Assembly: GCA_036172665.1 (NCBI GenBank)
Contig: CM069877.1
Coordinates: 23,337,001-23,401,000, forward strand
From: Prosopocoilus inquinatus
Lineage: Eukaryota; Arthropoda; Insecta; Coleoptera; Lucanidae
Direction: 5' to 3'
DNA length: 64,000 nucleotides
Below the pieces are notes generated by a model. That model did not search any database, was not told the DNA's origin, and worked only from the letters and a program-made list of their open reading frames with translations. This document shows, one piece after another, positions 35,227-48,900 of this stretch. The position numbers and the translations under genes were made by a program. Positions within the stretch are counted from its first letter, which is position 1. Each line of letters starts with the position of its first letter.

Positions 35227-36830
35227 ATTTTCCTTTCCGTTTTCCGTTTTATTAAAATTTATAACATCTCATAAATTAGTGTTAATTTGATTTCACTACA
35301 CTCATATTTACTCATATTCAGAGCAAAATCAAGAGCGAATTTTGAAGAAATCTTACAAAGTAGCAAAAAGTAGCACTTGGTTGGACAAAATTATTTTAAA
35401 TAAACTACTAACTACAATTACATAACTCGCAAAAACATCTCATTTGATCTCTTTTTTAGTTCTAATCTTTGAAAGTTTAAAATGCAGATATTTAATATAC
35501 TTTTATTTGAATAAAGAAATATATATAAATAAACATTCAGATCCGATTGATCATAAATGGAATTATATAAGAAAAAGTGAAGTAACAAGATCTCACCAAA
35601 CTTACCCAATAAAACTTCTAAAATATTGTCAGACTTATGTTTAACTTATTACATTTTCAATCACGTTTGATACCTGAAATGTTCATGCGTGATTTCACAG
35701 CGCTACAGAAGCATAAATAAAAGAAAAGGTTGAGAAACAAATAAAACAAACATGGAAGAACATTAATAAAAATATTTTTTTTATTTTGATGTTTATTCAA
35801 ATGTTTCCATTTTTTTAATTTTGTCGCGCTAGAATTCCATTCTGTGCGCCGTGTTCAAGGGGAGCCAATTAGTCTCTTGACCACTACATGTTTTGTCAAT
35901 TTTTTCAACAAAAAACTTAATCGGAAACAGTTTCTTATTTGGTAAAAATAATTCGAAAAAACTATCCAAAAGACTGAACTCTCTTGATAAAACCGTCAGC
36001 ATCACAGCAAAACGTTGACTAAAATAGAACTGTTAATTGCGGCAATTAAAAGTAGAAAAGTTCAATTTTTGTGATTTCCATGTTCTAAATTTTTCATAAA
36101 AATAATTTTATAAGGTAAAAACATAAATGATGTAAGCTGTTAAGGTTTGGTTAGAAAAAAAAACAAATTAAATTTTACTTTTTTTTTACTTTTAAGTTTT
36201 TACAAATTTAAATTCGTTTTTGATTTTGTGATTTTGTTTCTTCTTTTCTAATATGTAATAACAAGCGGGCTTCGCAGGGGGAGAGGGGTCTGAACAGCGG
36301 CAGAGGCCACTCCAACAGGTTTCGGGCCCGAACCTCTCTATACTCTTGTTGCACACTCTGTGGCCCCCGCAGATATGTTAAATGTTTTTTGTTGTTTCTT
36401 TTAATTTTTTTCATAATTTTGATAATTGAATTTGCATGCCCTAACTCATTCGGGGGCTCGCGGCAGCTAGAAACTTGAAAAAAAGTGAAGGAAAATGTTT
36501 AAAAAAGCGAAGGAGAATGTTTCCAAAAATTGAAAAATTAAAAAAAAAATTCCCTAATGTTTAAAGAATTTTTAATTTTTTCACGCTGCCTATGCAAAAT
36601 AGTACAAGGTACATAGGCGCGTAGTTTAAAATTGGTTGTAAAAGGTCGTTGCAGGGTTTCTGCAGCAGCAAAACCAGTCCCGCGTATTATGCATTGCTAG
36701 TATAGGGTATGCTCCATCCAGTTAATACTCCATCCACGGTTTTTCCATGCCACAACTCATATGTCAGAGAGCGCCAAAATATGGAGTTGCAGGTGGGCGG
36801 CTTTTAGCCTCGCGAGGGTCCTGAGAATTG
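35227..36830. other. Right flank of the MULE, no gene recognised
   Basis: Strongly AT-rich. A GC-rich island at 36265-36370 stands out from its surroundings and may be an old insertion fragment, but no family was recognised. Confidence 0.4.
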
Positions 36831-36876
36831 ATATACACTGTGTCCCGGAACGTAATGTCACCACTTCACCCACGTG

Positions 36877-37165
36877 ATAATCAGTTCAAACTGCAGTTTC
36901 AGCCCTATTTGGGGTTTCATCGATTTAGAACAAATTTTTTTTAAACTTTCATTATGCTTTGACTGCAAGGCTGGCTTCACTTGTCAATCCTAATGCAATG
37001 TTAGTATGTAAATTATTCATTATTATTACATCGCAATTGCGATTATCATTGGTCGAATCGTTTAGGTTTGCATTGGAATTCTCGAGCTACGCTTCTGCTG
37101 ATGAAGATCCAAATAGGATTGAAACAGCTGAACAGAAGTTGATCGAATGATTCATTGCGATCAAC
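36877..37165. repeat. Two degenerate hammerhead-element copies
   Basis: A plus-strand relic at 37085-37135 keeps CTGATGA (37097-37103), an ATCC/GGAT stem and GAAACAGCTGA but has lost the GTC cleavage site. A minus-strand relic at 36877-36915 keeps CCCC/GGG and GCTGAAACTGCAG. The flanking TTTCATTATGCTTTGACTGC matches the arms of the insertion at 31474-32077. Confidence 0.6.
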
Positions 37166-37348
37166 AATTTTATTTTATTTTTATTAGTATGTGTTACACA
37201 GGCGTTTATTGGTGAATCTAAATCTATATAGCCGTTTGTGTGCTCGAACAGTCGTTCGCACACTTTAAAAACGCACCCACCATGCTTCTTTTGTTGACGT
37301 TGTTAGGTTATGTTCATAGATAAGTATAAATAGTTGGGACAGTCGATA

Positions 37349-37790
37349 AGGGCGTTCAACAAACAAATCGATTAATTATAATCGGGTCGAAGCGATTTAA
37401 ATCGATTCATAAACACACTAGAGGCATTCAACAAATAAATCGATTAATTCATCAGTGGTTTGTCGTGACAGGTGATATATAACCTCTAACTAGCAATAGT
37501 TGAATTTTATGAAAGTATTTAAAAGGAAATTGCAAATTAATTACGAAATAGAAAATTTATTCTTTAATTGAGATCTGCTGTACTGCATTCAAATCATGCG
37601 CAATTATTAATTAGGACATTGTACACCATTAATCCAAACCAGTTGTGTATGCATCAACCAAATATATCTTGTGTACGCAGGGCTAATGCACCTTCATATT
37701 TAATCGAAATGAAAAGACGGAGATCGTAATACTTTATTAGTTAAGTTTTTTGTGCGTTCACAAATATTACTTTTACACATGATATGTGGG
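37349..37790. repeat. Dispersed repeat, inverted partner of 19495-19825
   Basis: It carries two copies of the TTCAACAAA(C/T)AAATCGATTAAT motif and shares long similarity with the inverted sequence at 19495-19825. It borders the mariner relic. Confidence 0.7.
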
Positions 37791-37852
37791 CTGCTGGAAG
37801 TTTCTGGAAACGGTATGAAAAAAACGTATATGAAATTTGGTAACCGGTATCA

Positions 37853-38450
37853 TTGTTTTTTAAAGTATTCGTGTTTGACGTCAATACACTTTTGCATACG
37901 CTCAAACCAATTTCCAACGCACGTTTTCCACTCTAAAGATGGTACCTCAGAAACAAGTCTCCGGAATGTTTCAACCGTTGCTTCAGCCGACGAAAATCGC
38001 TCACCATGCATTTTATTTTTGATAATTGGGAACAAAAAGAAATCATTAGGTGATAAATCAGGTGAATACGGACAATGAGTCATTAATTCAACATTTTTAT
38101 TGGACAAAAAATCAACTGTTTGACGGGCTGAGTGAGAACTGGCGTTGTCATGATGGAGAATAATTCGTCGATTTCGATTGTTTCTTCTAATTTGATCGAT
38201 GACTTCCGACAAACAAATTGTAATATACCAATCAACATTCACAGTTTTTCGATCCTCTAAAGCCACGGTTGCTACATGTCCAGTTAAACCAAAGAAACAA
38301 GCAATCATTTGCTTCGCAGCACTGCATGAACGGACAACTTTTGTTGGTTTTGGTTCACTTTGAAATACCCAAACGGTAGATTGTTGTTTACTTTCTGGCT
38401 CGTACGAATAGATCCACGTTTTGTCACCAGTAACGATATTATAAACTAAA
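37853..38450 (-). pseudogene. Mariner transposase, C-terminal part
   Basis: The minus-strand frame reads NIVTGDKTWIYSYEPE (first catalytic Asp), then a WVFQSEPKPTKV block, IACFFGLTGHV, ILHHDNASSHSARQTVDFL (second Asp) and YSPDLSPNDFFLFP (third Asp), the D34D pattern of mariner. The N-terminal helix-turn-helix half is missing, so it is a 5'-truncated relic. About 150 residues of the final frame are uninterrupted. Confidence 0.92.
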
Positions 38451-38968
38451 TTTGAATGACCTCCATTGAATTTCTTCTTTCAGAATATTGTACTTTGACC
38501 ACCTTTAAATTTTATAAATTAGCTAATCACACATAATAATACTTGTTATACTTTAATAAAATTATTTAAAGTGATTGCTTCATAGTTATAGCTCCTACCT
38601 TCTGCACTTTCATTTCTATTAAAATAATGAATTGTCTTGGTAGATAATACGATGTAGGATACAGGTTAAGTATTTGTATTAATTTAATCTTCCTGCATTC
38701 ATGTCCTGGATACACATATCTGTAACAATTTATATTTTACTGCCATTGGTAAAATAAAAACCTTATTATGGATTGTTATGATGCTAACGGTAATGCTAAC
38801 CTTTCATCAGTGTGACGCATACACGTCTTCTTGCATCGAAATTGTCACAGGGCTTCGTTGCCTAAATTAGCAGCCCCAATTCCAAATTGAAGGAAATCTG
38901 GTCTGATTGGAACATGAATTGCATCCAATAACTACACATTTAAATCTTCTTTTGTAGATCTTGCGAAA

Positions 38969-39140
38969 ACGACTTGTCCAATTTATTCGCAAATAAATTG
39001 GACAAGTCGTTTTTGTTTGCAGTGGGAATGTCGAGCTACGTCTCTGCTGAAGAAGCCCCAAGCAGGGCTGAAACAGCTGTCCAGATGCTGCTCGAGGTTT
39101 TCACTGCAATCAAAAACGATTTGCACAAAATTTTTTGTAG
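38969..39140 (+). ncRNA. Hammerhead ribozyme element copy
   Basis: The core at 39015-39111 has CTGAAGA (39047-39053), stem II AGCCC/GGGCT, GAAACAGCTGTC and matching outer stem I strands. The inner stem I is weaker than in the 31814 copy (CAGATG in place of CAGAGG). Just upstream lies a separate palindrome, AACGACTTGTCCAATTTATT and its inverse, which matches the left monomer region of the insertion at 31474. Confidence 0.7.
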
Positions 39141-39298
39141 AACTTAGCGTCTACACGTAACCTTTTCTTTGACAAATCCGGCATGATCATTGATGATCAT
39201 GTTCATGCAAGACTAACGACAAAATGTTACGTATAGATGTAGAGCAGGCTCCCCTTTCCCCTTCGAATCAAACTATTTTTATGTTTCTGTTAATCAAT

Positions 39299-39415
39299 GG
39301 GCGCGTTCAGCGGCTGAGTTGCTTACTCGGCAATCGATTGTGATTCGCTCACATGAAGGTAATAGCGACTAGGTAATAACGACTGCTGAGTAAGCAACGC
39401 ATCCACTGAACGCGC
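39299..39415. mobile_element. Foldback MITE upstream of XPC
   Basis: The ends GGGCGCGTTCAGCGGCTGAG and, inverted, GGCGCGTTCAGTGGATGCG are followed by TTGCTTACTC on both arms. No frame. Confidence 0.65.
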
Positions 39416-39537
39416 CTAATATTTCAAATCTGAGGTGTTTTGTTGCAACAACTACGGAATCCAGTTTCAAACTATTGGAAACCAGATTCAAACTTTTATG
39501 TGAAAGAAAGCACTTTGTGTCGTTATGTGAAGACAAC

Positions 39538-39674
39538 GGCCGCGTTAAGTGAACGGTCAAATTGCACAAAATCGTCAAGTCAGCGGTCCGACTAAACCCT
39601 CTGACCAATCACCAATTGAGAAAAGTGATCACGTGATTTGGTCTGACCACTTCGACCGTTCACTTACCGCAGCC
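39538..39674. mobile_element. Second foldback MITE upstream of XPC
   Basis: The ends GGCCGCGTTAAGTGAACGGT and, inverted, GGCTGCGGTAAGTGAACGGT pair well. It ends about 320 bp before the XPC start codon, so it may lie in or next to the promoter. Confidence 0.7.
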
Positions 39675-39994
39675 AACAACAAAAGTAAGCGCCAAGTATC
39701 TCTGGAGTAGTTGGCAACACTGCAACCGGCGTTTACTTATGGTTTACTTTTTGCGAAATGTGGTGCAAGAACTCGAAACTGCAATATTCGAATCGAATTT
39801 CCTACAATAAATATTGAAATCTACAGATGATAATCGTCTCTAACTCTTGCCACGGATGAATAACGTATGTTTTTATCATTTTAAAACAGTCATCGATTCT
39901 AAAGTTTCCTGGAGGGAACTTGTCTTATTTTAAAAACAGTTCTGACCTGTTTGAAAAACTGATTTGTACGAATATTCCAGGGATCAAAAGTAAT

Positions 39995-42900
39995 ATGCGA
40001 AGAACTAGAAGAACGGCGAAAATAATTTCACCTCCAAAGCAAAATGACACAAGCAGCAGTGACGATGAGCCCCTAAAGAAGAAAAAACTCAACGCACAAG
40101 ATGAAGAAGGTTCAAGCGAGAGTGACCTTGAAACTTATTTGAAGCCTGCTGATCAGATTGATTTAAACTCGTCATTCTTTGCCCCACAAGCCAAACAAGA
40201 CTTCGGTTTTGATGCAATCGAGAAAGATATCTTCTCAGGCATCCAGAGGCTCAGTGATTCTGACTTAGATGAAGAGGTTATGAGTGAACAAACCGAGGTT
40301 TTTGTCGCAACAGATGAAACCCAGAATGATCATTTTGAGAACCTGAATACCTATAACAAGAAGCTGGAAGATGTAAAGAGGCAGGTCGAGAAATATAATG
40401 CTAAGGAAAAAAGGTTGCAGGAGAATAATTTGGATGTTGAGAGTTTGTTGGCAAGGGGTGAAGCAAGCAGTTCACAAACAAATGTAAATGATGTGTTTTC
40501 ATCCTTGCATTCCAGTGATTTTGAATCTGCGTCTGAATCGGAAAGAGAAGATTGGGAGGAGGTTAAAACGAATGAAGAAAGAACAGTCGTCCCAAAAGAT
40601 GGGGTGGAAATCAGAGTGGAAATGCCTGATGCAGTACGAAAAAAAAAAGGTATTGATTTGATGGCAGCGATTAAGCGACGTATGAATCGAGTTAAAAAAG
40701 AAACACAGGTATTCATACACAAAGTGCATTTGCTGTGCTGGATAGCGCATGGAAATTATATCAACAAAATTTTGAGTAACAATACTTTGTTGGGCCTGGC
40801 TCTTTCGTTGCTACCTTCACAACATTGCTATCCTTCTTCACGATTAGACCTAACTTATCTTCAGCAAATTTTAAGGTGGTATGGAAAAGCCATGTCAATT
40901 CGAAGCAGTTCTAAAACACCCCAAGCAAAGCAGACATTAGAAGATTCATTGCAAGAACAAATCAGTAAAAGGGAAGCCCTAAATTATAAGATGTTTGTTT
41001 ACATATTTATTTGTGTTTTACGTTCGTTGGGGGTGAGTGCCAGACTGGTTTTGTCTTTACAAGTAGAACCCTTGAGACCTCCGATATCGGAGCTGTGTTC
41101 ATTGAGCAATAAAACACAAACTGATAAGAAAAGCACAAAACCAACTGAAGTTACTCATAAAGTTAGTAAGGTCAAAAAGAATTTAAATATATCTAAGAAA
41201 GATACAAAGAATTTAAACACGTCTAAGAAGAACACAAGCAATTCTTCAAAGGTGCTAAACGATGATGTAAGCAAAAAGAAAGAGAAAACACAAAAGAAAA
41301 ATGTAGCTTCAAAATTGCCTACCGAAGAATCTAAAAATATAGCCGATTACAGTTACAAGGAAAAGAAAACTTTTAAAACATCGAAAGAAAATCTGAATGA
41401 AATGAAGACGTCCGATGAAAATAAGACAAATTCGAAAAATAAAGTTGGACAGAAAGAAGATAAAGAAAGCACTGCACGTTCTAAGAATCTCAAAACTTCT
41501 ACTACTAAAGCCGAAGGAGAAACAAAATTGAGAAAATCAAGTGTCGCTAAGTTAAAAGACAAAAAAAGTTCTGAAGTTAATAATGAGAAGTTAAAGGTAA
41601 AAAAAGTGCTTACATCGCCCAATTCAGAGCAAGATGACTTAAAGCCCTTAAGAAGATCAGGCAGGCTAAGTGCAAAAAGTCCCACGGAATTAGATCCGGT
41701 TGAGAAAGAACCTGGTGGTGAAGTGTTTGTTGAAAGTGGTGTGGACTTAAAACATGAAGGGAAAAGATCTCACAACTTCTTTAAAAGTAAAGTTAAGGTT
41801 AATTTAAAGAGAATTAAAAATTCCACGGCAGCCCAATCCAGTAAAGGTGTTAAAATGGATTGTAACAGTCCTGAGGGGAAATTATTCACAGAAGCACAAG
41901 TTAAATGCGAAGAAGATATTGAAATTCAAATACCCCAGGTATATAATACTTTAATTTGATTAAAGGATAATAGATAGTGTTTTCGTAAATAAAATTCTGT
42001 CTCTGTTATCAGTAGAGACCGGATTTATAAGTTTTTACAAGTTTTTTACGCTAACATACCTAAACTTGGCGTTTTGTATTTATATGTTTGTCGATTAGAG
42101 AAGCCCAAAAATGGTAGTTTTATTTCGCATATAACTTAATATTTTAGACTTTTAGCGCATATTTATTTATTTATCCATATATTGATATAAATAACATTAT
42201 AATTCCATATACGGTCAATATTCAAGTCTGCAGCTTTTCCAAGAAGTAATTTATTCTTCTCAACGTCTGGCCACTTTATTTTAGGATTTCCCGGAATGTG
42301 ATTTTCTGGGAATCTGTAGCGACTTGCACTTGCATTTTGCACTTATGTTTTGCATTTCAGTTTGAGATAAGAACTCCGTGAATGTGTGTGACTAGTGACT
42401 AGTGTATTTATCAACGCGAATTAGTTGTTATTTTCTTATTTAATTTAAAGACGAAATAAATTCAGTGCTTATCTTTTCAAAATGCCGAAAGTAGCATCCT
42501 CTCGATCCGAGCTATTGAAAAAATGGATTAAAGCATCTAAACATCTAACTACAGATGGAAAAGTTATTTTTTGCAACGCATGCTCAAAACAGGTAGATAC
42601 CTTACAAATTCTCTTAAAAATCACATTTTCATTTTGACAATATTTTAAGGTGTCGTCAGACCAAAAGTGCCAGATTGATCAACATTTGGCTACAAACCTC
42701 CATAAGGAGTCGGAGAAAAGATGTGTGTCTAACTTTAAGCAGTCTTTTATTTCTTCAACAGCCAGTAACTCACAGGGCAGTGACACAGGAAATGAATTCT
42801 TTTTAGACTTGTGCAGTGCTATGGCAGAGTCAAACATTCCTTGGCATAAACTTGAACAAGCAAGTTTTCGAACTTTTTTGGAAAAATATTGCAATCGTCA

Positions 42901-45900
42901 TATTCCAAATGAATCGACTTTGCGGAAAAACTATCTAAGTATATGCTACCAGCAACGGATGAAGAAAATAAGAGAGAAGCTTAGCGACAACAATATTTAT
43001 ATAGTAGTTGATGAAACGACAGATGCCTGCGGTCGTTATGTAGCAAATATGTTAGCAGGAGTATTAAGCAACACAGTTGCACCAATATCTTATTTGGTAA
43101 ATAGTGCAGTTTTGGAAAAAAACAAATCATTCAACGATCGCACGTTATATTAACGACAGCTTGACACTTTTATATGCACCTAATCAAGTTAAATCGGAAA
43201 ATATATTACTAATGGTGTCTGAGGCAGCAGCCTACATGATAAAAGCAGGACAGGCTTTACAGGTGTTTTACCCAAATTTGATGCATTTCACTTGTATGGC
43301 TCACGCAATGAATAGGCTCGCTGAATTGGTGCGACTAGAATACCCAACAGTAAATAAGTTGATCAATAACGTAAAAAAGGCGTTTCTTAAAGCCCCACTG
43401 CGTATACAACACTATAAAGAATTAGCTGCTGACCTGCCATTACCACCAGAACCAATAATTACGAGATGGGGTACGTGGCTTGAAGCAGCAAATTTTTACG
43501 CAGATAACTTTAAACAATTAAAGGAAATTTTCTTAGAATTGGATGATTCCAATTCAGCGGCTTTAAGAATTTGTAAGGAATGCATGTCGAACACAAACAT
43601 CGGGAATCAATTAGCATTCATTAAAACTCATTTTTCGGTTTTAATATCCACCATTAAAAAGTTGGAATCATCCCAGACGGCTCTATTAGATTCTTTTGAA
43701 GTGGTCGATGATGCAATTGAAAGTGTAAAATCAATTCCAGGGGAGATAGGAGAGAAGTTAATGGCAAAATTAGACAAGGTTCTATTACGTAATCCTGACT
43801 ACAATAAAATGAGGAAAATCTGTTTAGTTTTAAAAGGTCAAAGTGAAGAGGATTTGGACATGGACCCCAAAGATGTAGCATCCATGAAATTTGCGCCCAT
43901 TACTTCATGCGATGTCGAGCGTTCGTTTTCCTCTTATAAAAATATTTTGACAGACAGACGACAAAATTTTACCCCAAATAATTTAAATCAACTGTTGATT
44001 ATATTTTGTAATCCTACTACTTAAGTGTTAAGTGTTAAAATTACTTATATGAAACAATTTATGTTTTTATTATTCTAAAGTATGTATAAGTAAAATAAAA
44101 TTTTTATCGAATATAATATCCATATTTTGATCCATTTTAATCGCATAAAAAAAACTTATTTTCCACTTTTTTAGCACATATAAATCCGGACTTTAGTTAT
44201 CAGTGCTTATAAAACTGCCGCTTTTCTCAAAATCAGTTTTGAGCTTGTCTATTTTGAAAGCTTTCAAAATTTTTTAGTGTCACCTGTGAAGTTGTATTTA
44301 AACGATACCATTTTGGAGAAAAGTATTACAGGACACTGTAATTGTCTGCTATTTTTTTTTTTGCTTTCGACTGTAGCCAATATCCCACTGTCAGTATTGT
44401 CACGGTAGGGTAGAGCTTTAAAACGATTAAAATATAAATGAAGTTGTTTCTTGTCCGATGAGAACTGCAAGTAAAAAGTATTTTTTTAATCTTAAACCGG
44501 TTTAAGATTAAAAAAACTTTTTACTTACAAAAAATATACCTTTTATTTAGTTTTATATTCATTTATAAGTTCATGGGGTTAGGTTCTGCCAGATCCGGCG
44601 CAACTGATGCAGGACCAGCTTTGGTGCTGATGGCCTGGTGGCAAGAGCTGTTGTTCTTTTGGCTGATGTAGAAGTAGTTTCTTACCGGTGTCCGCTTTCT
44701 TGCGGAGACTGCCACTGGTGGTTGCCTCTGAGACGGGGGTTGTTGGGGAAGGGTTGTGAACTAGGGCATCTGTTACGGCGTTGGAGTTTCGGCGTTTGAT
44801 CCCGTTGATCAGCTGTGTCTGAGCGATGCGATGATTCTCGTAGTGCGAGGACAGCGGGCGGCAACAGGCTGATACTTGAGGTATCGATGAGGGTTCTGGC
44901 AGCGGCAACGGTTCTCAGGACGACGGAGATAATGTCCAATCGAGGGCACCTCTCGTTGAATCGGCACGAATGGCTTAGTAAGCGACTGGGTTATCTGTTG
45001 AGACGGGCTGATGGGCGTCGGCGTTGGTCCAGGACGACGACGAAGATATTCGAGGGAACGAGGGCGTCCCTTATAGTGAATAGGAGCTAGGTCTTCACGA
45101 CTGTCATTCCAAATTCGGCCCCGGCATTTTTATTTGCATTTTATTTGCTTCACGCTTAGCAAACACTTGCTCCAATTACACCAGTCTACGCGATGCTTTT
45201 CTGCGGAATCTTAGTTTCGAAATTTCGGGCGGCAACAGGCTGATACTTGAGGTATCGATGAGGGTTCTGGCAGCGGCAACGGTTCTCAGGACGACGGAGA
45301 TAATGTCCAATCGAGGGCACCTCTCGTTGAATCGGCACGAATGGCTTAGTAAGCGACTGGGTTATCTGTTGAGACGGGCTGATGGGCGTCGGCGTTGGTC
45401 CAGGACGACGACGAAGATATTCGAGGGAACGAGGGCGTCCCTTATAGTGAATAGGAGCTAGGTCTTCACGACTGTCATTCCAAATTCGGCCCCGGCATTT
45501 TTATTTGCATTTTATTTGCTTCACGCTTAGCAAACACTTGCTCCAATTACACCAGTCTACGCGATGCTTTTCTGCGGAATCTTAGTTTCGAAATTAGTTA
45601 CACCGATTATTTACGTATGACGTTTTGAATGTATTAGCCCCGTTTTCATAATCAGACTTTAAGGAAGCTTTAATTTAAAGTCACTATAGGGAATAGGGAA
45701 ACAAATGTATTTTTTTTTAGATTAAAGTAACCCTAAATTTAAAGTCTGGTTATGAAAACGGCCGTTAATTGTTTTACCCAGACTTTAAGGGCCAGTTTTT
45801 CAATTGGAGTTTAACTTTAAACTCCGCTTCATTCCTATGGAAACAATTGTCCTTAAAATCGTTACCATGGGAATAAAACAGAGCCTAAAGTTAAACTGTG

Positions 45901-48900
45901 ATGGAAAAACCACGCCTAAATGTTTTACGGAAAATGTAATCGTGACAATATTTGGATCAAAATTTCCATTAAAATTCTAATAAATATGGTTTTATGACAG
46001 TGGAAACATTTATGTGTGTGACACAATTTACTTATGGCCGGTTGCACCAAACACATAAGTCGAGCTTAAATTTAAGTACGCTTATAATGTGACATTTCAG
46101 GTTACAAAACATTCAGTGTATCACATTCTTAGTGGTGCTTAAAGTTAAGCTGACCCTAAGTGTTTGGTGCAAATGGCTATTAGATACTTAAGAAATTATT
46201 ATTATTTTGATGGTAATTTTGATCATAATAATGACAGGGGGTATCGGCTTAACTGTCCAGAACCACTCAACATTTCTTATATAAAAATTAGTGTGAATGT
46301 CAAAGAGTAAGCCTTGGAACTATTTAAGATTCTATATGTAGAGGGTTTTTGGTTATATTTTGAACGGCACCTATACAATTGAAGTGGGTTACCATTCGTC
46401 CGGCAAAAGGAGGACATGTCATACTTTTGTACTCAAATTTGTAAGTCTGGCCGTCTTGTTTTGTGCAAAATATTTATGTCTATTTTTCCGTTCCTTCAAC
46501 TGTGTTGCAACGAGGCGAGCAGGCGAAATAGTAGCAAAATACATGCAACATGCAAAGTTCTTGAAAATACTCGTTGATAGGCGGTGAATCATCCGGGACG
46601 GAATTCTCCAGACTAGAGGCAATGATTCTAGAGGCTTCGAAAAAAACAGCTCGGCTATAAAAAACGGGTGCGGAGAATGGAGTCAGTCATCGACAGTTCG
46701 AGTTTATAAGTAATCATTCGACTTTTGTTAAGATAAAAGTTTATAATTGTGTATTAAATAAAATAGTGTCAATGTTAAAGTCGTTAATAAATTAGTAGTA
46801 TTTAGATTTAAGTAATTGAAGCATTAGTAGGATCGAATTTTATTAAATTCGAAAATGTCCTCTTGTTTCTTGCAATGTCCTTCTTTTTACCACTAAATGT
46901 TCTCCTTTGCCAGCAAAGCAAGTGGTAACCCTAAATTGAAGTCTATAACCGGACACTGTTTAAATTAGAAGGGACACTCAACGTTTCCTGATGAAGCTAT
47001 TAATCGATAGTGAAACGTTGACCCCCAGTTTCACAAAAAATATTTAATCACTCACTGATTAATTTAACAGCGTGATTAAAGGTTGGGTGAAACAATATAC
47101 TTGGTTGTTTCAAATCTATTGTTAACTTCCGTGAGTGTTTCTTATAATTTAAACAATGTCCGGTTAAATTTTTAAAAACTATTTGGTACCTGCACACTAT
47201 TAATAAAACATCAAAAAATGTTAAATACAAACTTTTAGGAATTTACCTGAACTGCCAAAATTTACTAAAAAAGAAAAAACAAGAGACGATTAGAAGCGTA
47301 ACAAACGATATCGACTTTGTTATTTAAAATTTCCTCGAATTAAGGAAGATGTTTTTTCCAATCCTAAAAATATGTAGCTTGCCTATTATTATGTATTAGG
47401 TATGTGTGACAAGAGTTAAATATAATATTTTAATATTAATTATTAACTCCTGACGAAGCTATCAATCCAGAGAGAAGCGTTAAGTGCTTTTCCATTTATA
47501 ATTCTGCCCGGTTTAAGATTAAAAACTTTTTATTTATATTTAAAAAAAATGTTAATCTTGAACATTTCACACGACAAAATGCTAACAACTAAAACAAATT
47601 AACGTATTACACCTAAACGGATCAAATGATAAGGGGACCGGTCGTGCAATTGCAAGGTCATGATCATGGGTTCGAACTGCGCTCGGGATATTTCTCGGGA
47701 GTGGTCCCCTTCAGTATTGGGTATAAAATTCGACACTTCAACGGCGATGAGGTTTGGAAATAACTAAGGATAGCATTTGAATAAGTACACGCCATCGTTT
47801 CAGTAGCGCAGTAAAAATGTATCGAACAGGCACATTGTGTACTGGGACGGTGAAAATAATTTACGGCGTTCTTACACTGTGATGCAATGTGGCGGAGGTC
47901 GAGGTACAATTGATCAACCACTTACTCTAAAAATCTACACATTTAAACAAGACGAGTTGATTGCATAACTGTATTTTTTTTATTGCGGCAATATTGCTCT
48001 GTTTTTTTGTTATACTGAGTAACACCATAGCTGTAGCGGCGTTAATTGTCTCCGTAGCCCTTGCGTTTGTTTGTACGCTACAGTCTAATATTTTTTATTG
48101 CCCGCTTCACTAGAATTTGAACCGCGCAAAATATATTTCCCCGACTCATAGAAATAACAAAGCGATTGCAAAACTTTAATGATAATAATAATAATAATAA
48201 TAACTTTATTTCCTCCATTCCGACATAATAAGAAAAATTAACAATTTTTAGTTACATGTGGAAAAAGCCGAAGTTCAGCAGATTTGCTTGAAGCAAATCT
48301 CTATTCTTTAAACCGAATATTAAAATATGAAATTATGTATTAAATAAAATTTTCATATAAAATCTGAATTATTTAAGTTTCAAATTAATATCAACTATTA
48401 AATGTAAATTAAATCACGGAGTAACTGACACCTAGCGCAAGTTTTGTGAAGAGTCCTATAACAAGGAAAACTTTGGAATGTCATTTGTTTAACATATAAA
48501 AAAAAACATGAAATCGAATATTCTGTAACGCTTTCACCGACTAAATATTTTACGTTTGCAATAATAATAAAATTAACAGAAACATTAGTTGTGTTTTATT
48601 TGCACGTCAGATCAGTTCACTTTTACCCTGGATCACTTATTCAAAAATTTGTCGGTTTTATTTGGCTACATGATCTAACCCGCCTTGCTGATACTACACC
48701 TCGGAAATTCTAGATCAGTTTGGATCAGTTGCTTAACTTGCTGTAAAATGATGCAAAAATAATATCTTCATCTGAAGATTAAATGCAGCAATCGCATCTC
48801 GCATGTTTTATTTACTATTAAATCGATCACTTAAAATCAGTTCACTTTGGGTTAAACTGAACTGACTTGAACTAATCTGCGTTGCAAATAAAAGACAACT

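Noticed and set aside
39920..39994. Upstream extension of the XPC frame
   Set aside because: It begins with TTG, not ATG, and AATATTCCAG just before the first ATG looks more like a 5' UTR splice acceptor.
44815..45461. Two identical Arg-rich + strand frames
   Set aside because: They are the same frame seen twice because of the tandem duplication; composition and lack of relatives argue against coding.
47660..47700. tRNA gene suggested by GGTTCGAAC
   Set aside because: No acceptor or anticodon stems pair on either strand; at most a SINE fragment.
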